Below are positions 26,016 to 34,788 of a stretch of DNA of 64,000 nt, one piece after another. Within the stretch, counting starts at the first letter, position 1, and each line of letters opens with the position of its first letter. Origin of the DNA: Candidatus Sedimenticola sp. (ex Thyasira tokunagai) (GTDB lineage: Bacteria > Pseudomonadota > Gammaproteobacteria > Chromatiales > Chromatiaceae); the NCBI GenBank assembly GCA_037318855.1, contig CP134874.1, forward strand, positions 1,240,598 through 1,304,597, in the 5' to 3' direction. Below the pieces are notes generated by a model. It did no database searches and was not told the origin of the DNA. It saw nothing but the letters and a program-made list of their open reading frames with translations. The position numbers and the translations under genes were made by a program.

Positions 26016-26170
26016 AATGGATCAGAGATAAGAGGTCGGAGCCCTTTAAGTGATGACTATGTTTGTGTTACTCCCTCAGGGAGAAGGGCAGGATGAGGAA
26101 AATTAGAAGAATTTTGCCTTTTGCGACACCCTCCTAAGGGAGAGGGGGCTGGCGAACTCCGAAACTTGGG

Positions 26171-26196
26171 TTAGTAAAAGCAAATTCCTATCCCTC
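26171..26196. repeat. Short dispersed repeat, copy 2
   Basis: This matches 1664-1689 at 25 of 26 positions and ends inside the stop codon of the minus-strand toxin gene. The preceding 130 bases hold short imperfect inverted repeats (CTCCCTCAGGGAG; CCTCCTAAGGGAGAGG) but no gene. Confidence 0.45.
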
Positions 26197-26464
26197 ACCG
26201 ATCCTCTTTACCATGCCAGATACGCAAAATGTATATTTCATTTTCCAGCACGGCATAACGCACAAGATAATCCCCGCTAACTAAGTCTTGAACACCGGGC
26301 AACTCCTCCACATTAACACCGATTTCAGGTTGATCTGTTAACCGTAGTATCGATTGTTTCAGCCTCTGGCTGATACGTTTGGCAGCTTGTGGATTTTTGT
26401 TGGCAATAAAATCACGCAAGCGGACCAAGTCCCTTTGCGCACTGTGAGTGAATCGTAATTTCAT
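26195..26464 (-). CDS. RelE/ParE-family toxin
   Basis: The 89-residue protein has the RelE/ParE fold pattern: FTHSAQRDLVRLRDFIA, QRLKQSILRLTDQPEIGVNV, then DYLVRYAVLENEIYILRIWHGKEDR, with the conserved Arg and the final 'IxRIWH' strand. Such toxins inhibit gyrase or cut ribosome-bound mRNA; which applies here cannot be told. Its start overlaps the antitoxin stop by 4 bases. Confidence 0.85.
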   Translation of the reverse strand: MKLRFTHSAQRDLVRLRDFIANKNPQAAKRISQRLKQSILRLTDQPEIGVNVEELPGVQDLVSGDYLVRYAVLENEIYILRIWHGKEDR

Positions 26465-26727
26465 GGTTTTGGGGGCGCTTTCTCTTCTGTGCTACCCCAG
26501 CTGTCCAGCCAGTCAATCACATCTGCCGCCTCTGTAACGCGTCCAGCTTTAATGTCGGCTAAAGCTTCACGGGTTTCTTCAAGCATCTGAGCTTTACGAT
26601 CCTCTCTCTTCAGATACTCTCTAACCGCATCATTGATAAGCCAGCCTTTTGTTCGCCTCAGCTTATGAGCAGCTTCTTCAAGCTGACTCAAGAGGTCATC
26701 CGGCATTCTTACGCTTGTCATTCCCAT
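26461..26727 (-). CDS. Ribbon-helix-helix antitoxin
   Basis: The 88-residue protein opens MTSVRMPDDLLSQLEEAAHKL, a ribbon-helix-helix DNA-binding domain, followed by an acidic helical tail that would wrap the toxin (EETREALADIKAGRV). It neutralises the toxin encoded 3' and represses the operon. The palindromic site at 26742-26768 lies just upstream of the start and is its probable operator. Confidence 0.82.
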   Translation of the reverse strand: MGMTSVRMPDDLLSQLEEAAHKLRRTKGWLINDAVREYLKREDRKAQMLEETREALADIKAGRVTEAADVIDWLDSWGSTEEKAPPKP

Positions 26728-26741
26728 ACTGCTTTTCTCCT

Positions 26742-26768
26742 ATAATGCGTTGTAATACATTGCATTAT
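26742..26768. promoter_or_regulatory. Probable toxin-antitoxin operator
   Basis: ATAATGC (26742-26748) and its exact inverse GCATTAT (26762-26768) flank a second small palindrome, TGTAATACA. The site lies 15 bases upstream of the ribbon-helix-helix antitoxin start on the minus strand, the usual place for autoregulation. Confidence 0.6.
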
Positions 26769-26818
26769 AGTTCCTGGTATCACTATTAGCTATCCACATC
26801 ATTCGTTAGTCAATTTAG

Positions 26819-26843
26819 GGGTGTCCCAATAAATAGGACACCC
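26819..26843. repeat. Inverted repeat near RAYT remnant
   Basis: GGGTGTCC and GGACACCC flank a 9-base A+T-rich loop. It borders the end of the recognisable RAYT C-terminal coding sequence and may be an insertion edge or a weak terminator. Confidence 0.4.
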
Positions 26844-26849
26844 GCATAT

Positions 26850-27575
26850 GGGCAAGTATCTCGCAAGCCACATGAATATGATCAGCTCGTCCAACCAGGG
26901 ATTTGAAGCGGCTCTCGAATGAACTGGTCATGTATAGCCATGATCCTAGAAACCGCAGTTGACCGCTCCATTCTGAGGCTAAGTGGCTGATATGAATACC
27001 ATTGACTTCAACTTACCCTTTCACCTGCTGGGTGAGCCACGCTACGGGGTGAATTGCACGCTTGCGGTGGCGCATGGCGGCGTTACAACTTCTTGCAATA
27101 GAACAACTATTACGCGTCGTTGTGCCTTGCCCTGCACCACCGCAAACGCACACTTCACCCCGTCCAACTGCGGATTCTAGGATGATTTAGGATCAATGTG
27201 CAGACGATCAAGAATGGGTGGTAGGTCAGAAGGAATTACGCCACGTTTATCTTCCCGGATAGCTCGCCCTGTCCAGTCCACCAGCTCAAGGTAATCCTCG
27301 AGACGAAAGGGCAGGCCATTGGGCATAGGTTCACGAGGGTAGCCAACAAATGGTTGGAGTTCCGATGGCTGAACAGGGCGGCTTGGTGCCGGATCTAATG
27401 TACTTGTATCGTTTAAGCCCTTCAGAGCCTGGGTACGGCGCCGTATGGAGGTGTGCTCTGATGATTCTGGTGTATCCGCCATTCCAGCCCTGATGGGGTT
27501 AAGATCGACGTAAGCCATACAGGCGGCGAGAGCGGCTTCATCGAGGAGGGCCTGGCACTTGAAACGGAAATTCCT
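26850..27575 (-). pseudogene. RAYT (REP-associated tyrosine transposase) remnant split by a MITE
   Basis: The minus strand encodes the RAYT/Y1-Tnp second half: FRFKCQALLDEAALAACMAYVDLNPIRAG, then LEDYLELVDWTGRAIREDKRG, RLHIDPKS, then the inserted element (26945-27181), then WLYMTSSFESRFKSLVGRADHIHVACE. Removing the element and one 5-base repeat joins the codons for P-K-S-W-L-Y-M in frame. The N-terminal catalytic HUH half is missing; homology starts abruptly at about 27568-27575 on the dispersed motif AAATTCCTATCC. RAYTs mobilise REP hairpins, which are present elsewhere in the window. Confidence 0.8.
26945..27181. mobile_element. MITE copy 1 (IS1380-like termini), 237 bp
   Basis: Termini CCTAGAAACCGCAGTTG and, inverted, CCTAGAATCCGCAGTTG are flanked by a perfect 5-base direct repeat ATGAT (26940-26944 and 27182-27186). 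An inner inverted repeat (GGGGTGAATTGCACGC against GGGGTGAAGTGTGCGT) makes it a fold-back. A 145-base relative is at 50957-51101. IS1380-family elements such as ISEcp1 have CCTAGATTC-type ends and about 5-base duplications, so that family is the likely driver. No transposase is encoded. Confidence 0.85.
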
Positions 27576-27678
27576 ATCCTTCTTTATTTCCATACCCCTC
27601 ACTTCTGCGGATAGGTGCTAATGGAGGTGTGCAACTGCTCCCGGCTTAATATGGCTCGCATAGTTGTCTTTTTCTTGG

Positions 27679-27701
27679 GATGTATTAATATTTAATACAT
27701 C
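27679..27701. promoter_or_regulatory. Probable parDE operator
   Basis: GATGTATTAA and its exact inverse TTAATACATC flank TAT, a perfect 10-base palindrome 21 bases upstream of the antitoxin start. It is the likely autoregulatory site of the ParD antitoxin and may overlap the promoter. Confidence 0.7.
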
Positions 27702-27722
27702 TGGAGTTGTCAGGAGGTTCTC

Positions 27723-27968
27723 ATGCCCAGAAATACCTCGGTTACGCTAGGTGACCACTTTGATTCCTTCGTGAACGCGAAAATCGCCCAGGGCCGTTTT
27801 CAGTCGGTCAGCGAAGCTGTGAGAGCAGGCCTGCGCCGATTGGAGGAGGATGAGATCAAGCTCGAGGCGCTCAGGGCCAAGCTTCAGGCGGGTGAGGAGA
27901 GTCCCCTGGTCGAGGAGTTCTCCGCGCAACACTTCCTGGCTGAGATGCGCGAAAAGTACGTGAAATGA
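27723..27968 (+). CDS. parD: ParD-type antitoxin
   Basis: The 81-residue protein opens with NTSVTLGDHFDSFVNAKIAQ and SVSEAVRAGLRRLEEDE, the ribbon-helix-helix and following helix of ParD/CC2985 antitoxins, then an extended acidic tail that binds ParE. A strong AGGAGG lies seven bases before the ATG. It overlaps the toxin gene by 4 bases (ATGA). Confidence 0.88.
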   Translation: MPRNTSVTLGDHFDSFVNAKIAQGRFQSVSEAVRAGLRRLEEDEIKLEALRAKLQAGEESPLVEEFSAQHFLAEMREKYVK

Positions 27969-28267
27969 GTACAGGCTATAGCTTGCGTCTCCAGGCACGG
28001 GCGGATCTGGAGGCGATCTGGGTCTATACGCTCGAGCATTGGGGTAGTGATCAGGCGGATCATTACCTGGAGGCCTTGTTTTCATGTTTTGACGATCTGG
28101 TGGTGAACCCCCAATTAGGTAAGTTGCGTGATGATGTCAAAGTCGGGTACCGCAGTTTTCCACAGGGCAGACATGTGGTGTTCTACATGATCATGCTGTC
28201 GGGTATCGACATTATCGGTATTGTGCACCAGAGTGCAGATGTTGAAGGGTACCTGGGATCAGAATAG
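27965..28267 (+). CDS. parE: ParE-type toxin
   Basis: The 100-residue protein follows the ParE pattern: LRLQARADLEAIWVYTLEHWG, ADHYLEALFSCFDDLVVNPQLG, VGYRSFPQGRHVVFYMI and a final GIVHQSADVEGYL. ParE toxins act on DNA gyrase. It is coupled to parD by ATGA overlap and ends 20 bases before the terminator it shares with the convergent tRNA-Leu gene. Confidence 0.88.
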   Translation: MSTGYSLRLQARADLEAIWVYTLEHWGSDQADHYLEALFSCFDDLVVNPQLGKLRDDVKVGYRSFPQGRHVVFYMIMLSGIDIIGIVHQSADVEGYLGSE

Positions 28268-28286
28268 AAAAGTGTTTGGAAATAGC

Positions 28287-28316
28287 AAAAAAGGCCTGCA
28301 AGCGCAGGCCTTTTTT
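28287..28316. terminator. Bidirectional terminator between parE and tRNA-Leu
   Basis: GGCCTGC and GCAGGCC pair around a 4-base loop, flanked by six A and six T residues, so it can stop transcription from both sides. Equivalent hairpins stand beside remnants A and B. Confidence 0.85.
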
Positions 28317-28340
28317 GTTGCCTAATCATCTAGGCCTATC

Positions 28341-28427
28341 TGGTACCGAGGGCCGGACTCGAACCGGCAAGGGGTTGCCCCCGGGGGATTTTGAATCCCC
28401 TGTGTCTACCAATTTCACCACCCCGGC
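28341..28427 (-). tRNA. tRNA-Leu (anticodon CAA)
   Basis: The minus strand folds as an 87-base class II tRNA: acceptor GCCGGGG paired with CCTCGGT (two G-U pairs), anticodon stem GGGGA/TCCCC with loop TTCAAAA (anticodon CAA, reads UUG), a long variable arm, T arm with GGTTCGAGTCC and encoded CCA. The 3' end is the sequence duplicated at 8581 and 22342, consistent with use as an integration site. Confidence 0.93.
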
Positions 28428-28511
28428 AATTGGAAGTGCGTAGTATAGTCATTTCCCCGTCCAGCGCAAATGTGAAACAGGCCCCCTGCACTGTGGTAAT
28501 ATCCCGCCGCT

Positions 28512-29546
28512 ATGCAACGTAGTGACTTTTATTATCATCTGCCCGATGAGCTGATTGCTCAGCACCCTGCCGAGACCCGGGGGGGTAGCCGTCTGCTTCA
28601 TCTCAACGGTATGACCGGTGCAATTGCGGATCGAGAATTTGTCGATCTGCCGGATCTGCTGCGGCCTGAAGATCTGCTGGTTTTCAATGACACTCGGGTG
28701 ATGCAGGCGCGCATGTATGGCCGTAAGGCGACCGGTGGTCAGGTTGAGATACTGATCGAACGGGTTCAGGGGCCGCACAGCGCTCTTGCCCATATCCGTG
28801 CCAGTAAGTCCCCTAAACCTGGTAGCCGGATTCTGATTGGTGATGCTGCCGAGCTGAAGGTGGTCGGTCGCATGGATGACCTGTTTGAATTGGCGTCGCC
28901 CGATATCGGCTTTATGGCGCTGATGGAGTTGGCGGGTCATATGCCGCTGCCCCCCTATATCAGCCGTGATGACGATGCGGTGGATGAGGAACGCTATCAG
29001 ACGGTCTATGCTGATCGTCCAGGGGCGGTGGCGGCACCGACGGCCGGCCTCCACTTTGATCAGCCGATGCTGGACCGGCTCTCAGCCATGGGAATCGATC
29101 AGGCACGGGTCACTCTGCATGTGGGGGCGGGTACTTTTCGTCTGGTGCGGGTTGATCGCCTGGAAGATCACGTGATGCACAGTGAATATGTCGAGGTGAG
29201 CCAGGCAACTTGTGAGCAGGTGCAGGCAACCCGCTTGCGTGGCGGGCGGGTTGTTGCTGTAGGTACCACCAGTGTACGCAGCCTGGAGGCGGCCTCTGCG
29301 GGTGGTTCACTGGAACCGTTTACAGGGGATACTCGGCTCTTTATCACTCCCGGCTACCGCTTCAAGAGTGTTGATGCCATGATCACCAACTTCCACTTGC
29401 CTGAGTCCACACTGTTGATGCTGGTGTCGGCATTTTCAGGCTATGAGCAGATTATGGCGGCATACCGTCATGCAGTGGAGCAGCGCTATCGCTTTTTCAG
29501 TTATGGAGATGCGATGTTTTTGGAGAGTAGTGCGGGGGCGGGGTAA
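28512..29546 (+). CDS. queA: S-adenosylmethionine:tRNA ribosyltransferase-isomerase
   Basis: QueA transfers and rearranges the ribosyl group of SAM onto preQ1 in tRNA to make epoxyqueuosine. The 344-residue protein matches throughout: [18 protein letters not shown] at the start, [46 protein letters not shown], and FNTNFHLP-type block [19 protein letters not shown]. Full length. Transcribed with tgt, yajC, secD and secF as in enteric bacteria. Confidence 0.97.
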   Translation: MQRSDFYYHLPDELIAQHPAETRGGSRLLHLNGMTGAIADREFVDLPDLLRPEDLLVFNDTRVMQARMYGRKATGGQVEILIERVQGPHSALAHIRASKSPKPGSRILIGDAAELKVVGRMDDLFELASPDIGFMALMELAGHMPLPPYISRDDDAVDEERYQTVYADRPGAVAAPTAGLHFDQPMLDRLSAMGIDQARVTLHVGAGTFRLVRVDRLEDHVMHSEYVEVSQATCEQVQATRLRGGRVVAVGTTSVRSLEAASAGGSLEPFTGDTRLFITPGYRFKSVDAMITNFHLPESTLLMLVSAFSGYEQIMAAYRHAVEQRYRFFSYGDAMFLESSAGAG

Positions 29547-29672
29547 AAAAAACCGCGCGGCAGTGTGGCCGCGCGTTAAGGGTTCCACCAAAGGAGGATG
29601 GAGGAGTACGTACTGAAGTGCTTCAGTACATGGGCATCTTCTAATATTCCGCCCTGCTTTGTCAACAGATAA

Positions 29673-30800
<1,128 letters not shown>

Positions 30801-31001
30801 GCAGGGCTGAGAGTGAATTACTCTTAATTTCCAATAAATAAATCTCCATTCGAGTAGTAAAATTTTATTCTGTCCCCAATTGAGGGGTTGAGACTCCTTA
30901 TATTTCCAAGGTTGTGTCATAATCTTCGCCTTGTACCCCCCGGAGAGGCTCTGCCCGCCGGGGAAAACCGATAAAAATTGAGTTCGAAACAGGTAAACAG
31001 C

Positions 31002-31331
31002 ATGAATTTCTTTATTTCCGATGCCATGGCACAGAGCGCTGGTGCTGGGGTTCCAGGTGGTCTGGAACAGCTGGTTCTACCGGCCGGTCTGATCATTATT
31101 CTCTACTTTCTTATGATCCGTCCCCAGATGAAACGCCAGAAAGAGCATAAAAAACTGGTCGAAGCACTGTCTAAGGGTGATGAAGTGCAGACCGACGGTG
31201 GCCTTATGGGTAAGGTTACCGACCTGGGTGATAACTTTGTTCAGGTCGAGATTGCCGACAAAGTGGAGGTTAAAATCCGCCGTCAGGCAGTGTCTGCAGT
31301 GATGCCGAAGGGTACCCTCAAAGAGCTGTAA
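31002..31331 (+). CDS. yajC: Sec translocase accessory protein YajC
   Basis: ATG 31002 gives 109 residues; an upstream TTG (30978) is less likely. One membrane helix (LVLPAGLIIILYFLMIRP) with the conserved RPQMKRQKEHKKL segment is followed by the small cytosolic domain (GDEVQTDGGLMGKV). YajC associates with SecDF at the inner membrane. It sits 75 bases before secD. Confidence 0.95.
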   Translation: MNFFISDAMAQSAGAGVPGGLEQLVLPAGLIIILYFLMIRPQMKRQKEHKKLVEALSKGDEVQTDGGLMGKVTDLGDNFVQVEIADKVEVKIRRQAVSAVMPKGTLKEL

Positions 31332-31405
31332 TTCGCTGTAAACCATGCGGCCGGCCACTGCCGGCCGTACTTCGTATTGAGCCCCATAAAACCATAAGTA
31401 AGAAG

Positions 31406-33259
31406 ATGAACCGATACCCTTTCTGGAAGAACCTCCTGGTAGTGGTAGTGGTGTTGATCGGCATGATCTACGCCCTGCCTAATATCTATTCCCAGGACCC
31501 GGCCATGGATATTTCCGGCACCCGCAGGGCCGAGGTTGATGTCACCACTGAGGCGCGGGTTCGCGATGCGCTGAAGGGCGCAGGACTTGAGATCAAATCG
31601 ATGGAGGCGGGTGGCGGCAAGCTGCTGGTTCGTTTCCCCGACTCAGAGACTCAACTGCGTGCCAAGGAGACCCTGGAGGTCGCCCTCGCCGGTGACTACA
31701 ACCTGGCGTTGACGCTGAATACTGATGTACCGGGTTGGCTGAGAACCATGGGCGCTATGCCGATGTATCTCGGGCTCGACCTGCGTGGTGGTATTCACGT
31801 GCTGATCGATGTCGATATGGATGCGGCGGTAAAGCAGGCGATGGAGCGTTATACCAGTGATATTCGCACCCTGATGCGCAAAAACAAGCTGCGCTACAGC
31901 AAGGTCGCCCAGAGTATCGATACCGTTACCGTCAGTTTCAAAAAGTTGGAAGACCGTGATAAAGCGAATGAGTTGATCGGTAATGAGTTCCGGGATCTTC
32001 TGATTGAGACCAAAGATGGGGGTGGAATCTACAGCGTTACTACCCGCATGGGTAAGCGTGAACAGCAGTCGGTGAAGAAATTCGCCCTCGACCAGAACAT
32101 TACCACTCTGCGTAATCGTGTCGATGCGCTCGGGGTTTCTGAGCCGGTGATCCAGCAGCAGGGTGAGCGCCGCATCGTTATTCAGCTGCCGGGTGTTCAG
32201 GACCCGTCCAAGGTGAAGGACCTTATTGGTGCCACCGCTACTCTGGAGTACCGCCTCGCAGATACCGAGCACAGTGTCGAGGATGCCGTGGCCGGTAAAA
32301 TACCGGTCGGTACAAAACTCTATCGTACTCGCGAAGGCCGTCCCATCCTGCTCAAAAAACGCCTGATTGTTACCGGCAACCAGATTACCAATGCACGCTC
32401 GGGTATCGATACGCGCTCTGGGCAACCGATGGTATCGGTCAATCTTGACGGTCCGGGTGCCGGTCGCATGCGCAAGGTGACCAACGATAACGTTGGCAAG
32501 CCGATGGCGGTGGTCTTTATCGAGACCCGCAATGAGGTGCGGATTGTCGATGGCAAGCCGGTGACTCGCAAAGTCCCGGTGGAAGAGGTGATCAGCGTTG
32601 CCAATATTCTGGAACCCTTCGGTGCCCGTTTCCAGACCACCGGTCTGGATAGCTCCGAAGAGGCCCACGATCTTGCGTTGTTATTGCGCGCCGGCGCTCT
32701 TGCTGCTCCCATTGATATTGTTGAAGAGCGCACCATTGGACCAAGCCTTGGTCAGGATAATATTGATCAGGGGTTCCGTTCTGTGATGATCGGTCTGCTA
32801 TTGGTGATGGTCTTCATGGTGGTCTACTATCGGGTGTTTGGTCTGGTGGCCAATCTGGCGCTGGGAATGAATCTGGTATTGATTGTCTCGGTGCTGTCGA
32901 TGTTCCAGGCCACGCTGACTCTGCCGGGAATCGCCGGTATCGTGTTGACCGTGGGTATGGCGGTGGATGCTAACGTGCTCATCTTTGAGCGTATCCGTGA
33001 GGAGGTTAGAGTCGGTAATACACCCCAGGCGAGTATCTTCTCTGGTTATGAGAAGGCGCTGTGGACGATTGTCGATGCCAATATCACTACCCTGATCGCT
33101 GCGGTGGTGCTGTTTAGCTTCGGTACCGGGCCGGTCAAAGGCTTCGCGGTGACGCTGGGTATCGGTATTCTGACGTCGATGTTTACCTCCATCGTCGGTA
33201 CCCGTGCGGTAATCAATCTGGTCTACGGCGGAAAACGCGTCTCCAAACTGGCTATATAG
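31406..33259 (+). CDS. secD: Protein translocase subunit SecD
   Basis: SecD with SecF uses the proton gradient to pull secreted proteins through SecYEG. The 617-residue protein has an N-terminal helix (WKNLLVVVVVLIGMIYALP), the large P1 periplasmic domain with YLGLDLRGGIHVLIDVD, and the RND-like C-terminal helix bundle including GIAGIVLTVGMAVDANVLI with the conserved Asp. Full length and intact. Confidence 0.97.
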   Translation: MNRYPFWKNLLVVVVVLIGMIYALPNIYSQDPAMDISGTRRAEVDVTTEARVRDALKGAGLEIKSMEAGGGKLLVRFPDSETQLRAKETLEVALAGDYNLALTLNTDVPGWLRTMGAMPMYLGLDLRGGIHVLIDVDMDAAVKQAMERYTSDIRTLMRKNKLRYSKVAQSIDTVTVSFKKLEDRDKANELIGNEFRDLLIETKDGGGIYSVTTRMGKREQQSVKKFALDQNITTLRNRVDALGVSEPVIQQQGERRIVIQLPGVQDPSKVKDLIGATATLEYRLADTEHSVEDAVAGKIPVGTKLYRTREGRPILLKKRLIVTGNQITNARSGIDTRSGQPMVSVNLDGPGAGRMRKVTNDNVGKPMAVVFIETRNEVRIVDGKPVTRKVPVEEVISVANILEPFGARFQTTGLDSSEEAHDLALLLRAGALAAPIDIVEERTIGPSLGQDNIDQGFRSVMIGLLLVMVFMVVYYRVFGLVANLALGMNLVLIVSVLSMFQATLTLPGIAGIVLTVGMAVDANVLIFERIREEVRVGNTPQASIFSGYEKALWTIVDANITTLIAAVVLFSFGTGPVKGFAVTLGIGILTSMFTSIVGTRAVINLVYGGKRVSKLAI

Positions 33260-33328
33260 ATCGGTGGCCGGCCTGAATCTCTTTCAGGCCGGCTCCGGTG
33301 GTTCGGATTTTAGGGAATAGAAACTGTA

Positions 33329-34267
33329 ATGCAGCTTTTTAAAACCACTACAAAAATCGATTTTATGGGTAAGCGCAAGTTTGCCATGATTCTTTCGGCC
33401 TCACTTATCCTGGTCGCCATCGTTTCACTGTTCGCTCGGGGATTGTCCCTGGGTATCGACTTTACCGGTGGCACCATCGTCGAAGTCGGTTATCAGCAAC
33501 CGATTGAGTTGAACTCGGTTCGGGCTGCTCTCTCAGAAGGCGGTTTCCCCGATGCCACGGCGCAACACTTCGGTACCTCAAAGGATGTTCTGGTAAGGTT
33601 GGCACCTCAGGAAAATGTTGCAAATGCCGAGCTGAGCGACCGTGCTTTTGCTGCGATGAACGAGTTAGCGTCAGGCACTGCAGATCTGCGCAGGGTTGAG
33701 TTTGTCGGCCCGCAAGTGGGTGATGAACTGACCGAAGATGGCGGCTTGGCGATGCTCTACGCGCTGATCGGTATTCTTATCTACGTTGCTCTGCGTTTTG
33801 AATACCGTTTTGCCCTGGGCTCGGTGATTGCGCTGGTGCATGATGTCATGGTCACCCTCGGTATCTTCTCTCTGTTTCAGATTGAGTTCGATCTTACGGT
33901 GCTGGCGGCGGTATTGGCAGTAATCGGTTACTCATTGAACGATACCATCGTGGTCTATGACCGCATCCGTGAGAATTTCCGTAAAATGCGTAAAGGTACC
34001 TCTCCGGAGGTTATTAACAACTCACTGAATCAGACGCTCTCGCGTACCCTGGTCACCTCTCTGACCACTCTGCTGGTACTGACCGCGCTTTTTTTGCTTG
34101 GCGGAGAGATTATCCACGGTTTTGCCCTGGCACTGATTATCGGTGTGGTGGTGGGTACCTACTCCTCCATCTATGTTGCCAGTACGGCGGTTCTGATGTT
34201 GGGTATCAGCAAGGCTGATCTGATGCCGATCAAGAAAGAGGGTGCAGACGCTGGTGTAGAGCCTTAG
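33329..34267 (+). CDS. secF: Protein translocase subunit SecF
   Basis: The 312-residue partner of SecD has GIDFTGGTIVEV in the periplasmic loop and AVIGYSLNDTIVVYDRIREN with the conserved Asp and Arg in helix 4. Six membrane helices are apparent. Its stop lies 34 bases before a REP-like hairpin. Confidence 0.97.
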   Translation: MQLFKTTTKIDFMGKRKFAMILSASLILVAIVSLFARGLSLGIDFTGGTIVEVGYQQPIELNSVRAALSEGGFPDATAQHFGTSKDVLVRLAPQENVANAELSDRAFAAMNELASGTADLRRVEFVGPQVGDELTEDGGLAMLYALIGILIYVALRFEYRFALGSVIALVHDVMVTLGIFSLFQIEFDLTVLAAVLAVIGYSLNDTIVVYDRIRENFRKMRKGTSPEVINNSLNQTLSRTLVTSLTTLLVLTALFLLGGEIIHGFALALIIGVVVGTYSSIYVASTAVLMLGISKADLMPIKKEGADAGVEP

Positions 34268-34300
34268 GCTGCCACTACCTGAAAGAGATATTTTTCCTTG

Positions 34301-34327
34301 TAGGAGCGCTTCGGGAAAGCGCTCCTA
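34301..34327. repeat. REP-like hairpin after secF
   Basis: TAGGAGCGCTT and AAGCGCTCCTA form a perfect 11-base stem around a 5-base loop. The GTAGGAGC edge is shared with elements at 35766, 36863, 44065 and 49568. It may also act as a mild 3' stabiliser for the secDF transcript. Confidence 0.7.
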
Positions 34328-34395
34328 CGTTTGGTTTTACCTCAGGAAATCTTGGCTCGAAACAGAATTGATCAGGCTTATCAGGAAGTGGGATG

Positions 34396-34734
34396 TTAGC
34401 CTGTGGCTCGACGTCGTTGTGGAAACGGGATGATTTCCGTCTCTTCCGGCTGGTCAGCCACAACCTGTCCTTGGTGTTGTTTGATCGCCCCGGGAGTGAT
34501 ATCGACAATCTCAAAGTCGGTGCTGCGCTCTTGATATGCTGACTCCAGTGAGACTTCCACCAGACAGTCAAGTACATCACGCATTACCATTTCAAGGGCG
34601 CGTTCGCTTATCTGTATTGGGTCGTTATTCACTTTAGACATTTCCAGCAGTTCCATTCTCTGGCGGCTGGGGGATTCTGATAACCCCCGTTCAAACTCTT
34701 TAGCGGTATCGCTTGGAAAAACTTGAACCTGCAA
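34396..34734 (-). CDS. Hypothetical acidic protein
   Basis: An open frame of 112 residues with a TTG start; ATG 34656 (MELLEMSKVNND) is an alternative. The centre is helical (ISERALEMVMRDVLDCLVEVSLESAYQE) and the tail ends in PFPQRRRATG. No signal peptide, membrane helix or known domain is recognised. It lies downstream of suhB on the same strand, 54 bases away, so the two may be co-transcribed. Confidence 0.5.
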   Translation of the reverse strand: MQVQVFPSDTAKEFERGLSESPSRQRMELLEMSKVNNDPIQISERALEMVMRDVLDCLVEVSLESAYQERSTDFEIVDITPGAIKQHQGQVVADQPEETEIIPFPQRRRATG

Positions 34735-34788
34735 TGGGGAAAGTTGTGATGTCCGTCAGACTGTCAGCTGCTGTGGAGTGTGTTGAGG

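Noticed and set aside
26983..27180. 65-codon + strand frame
   Set aside because: It is entirely inside MITE copy 1 and just translates its inverted repeat.
29554..29575. Terminator between queA and tgt
   Set aside because: The hairpin has its T run only on the opposite strand, where no gene is read; read-through to tgt is more likely.
31643..32668. 341-codon minus frame opposite secD
   Set aside because: Shadow frame of an intact conserved gene.
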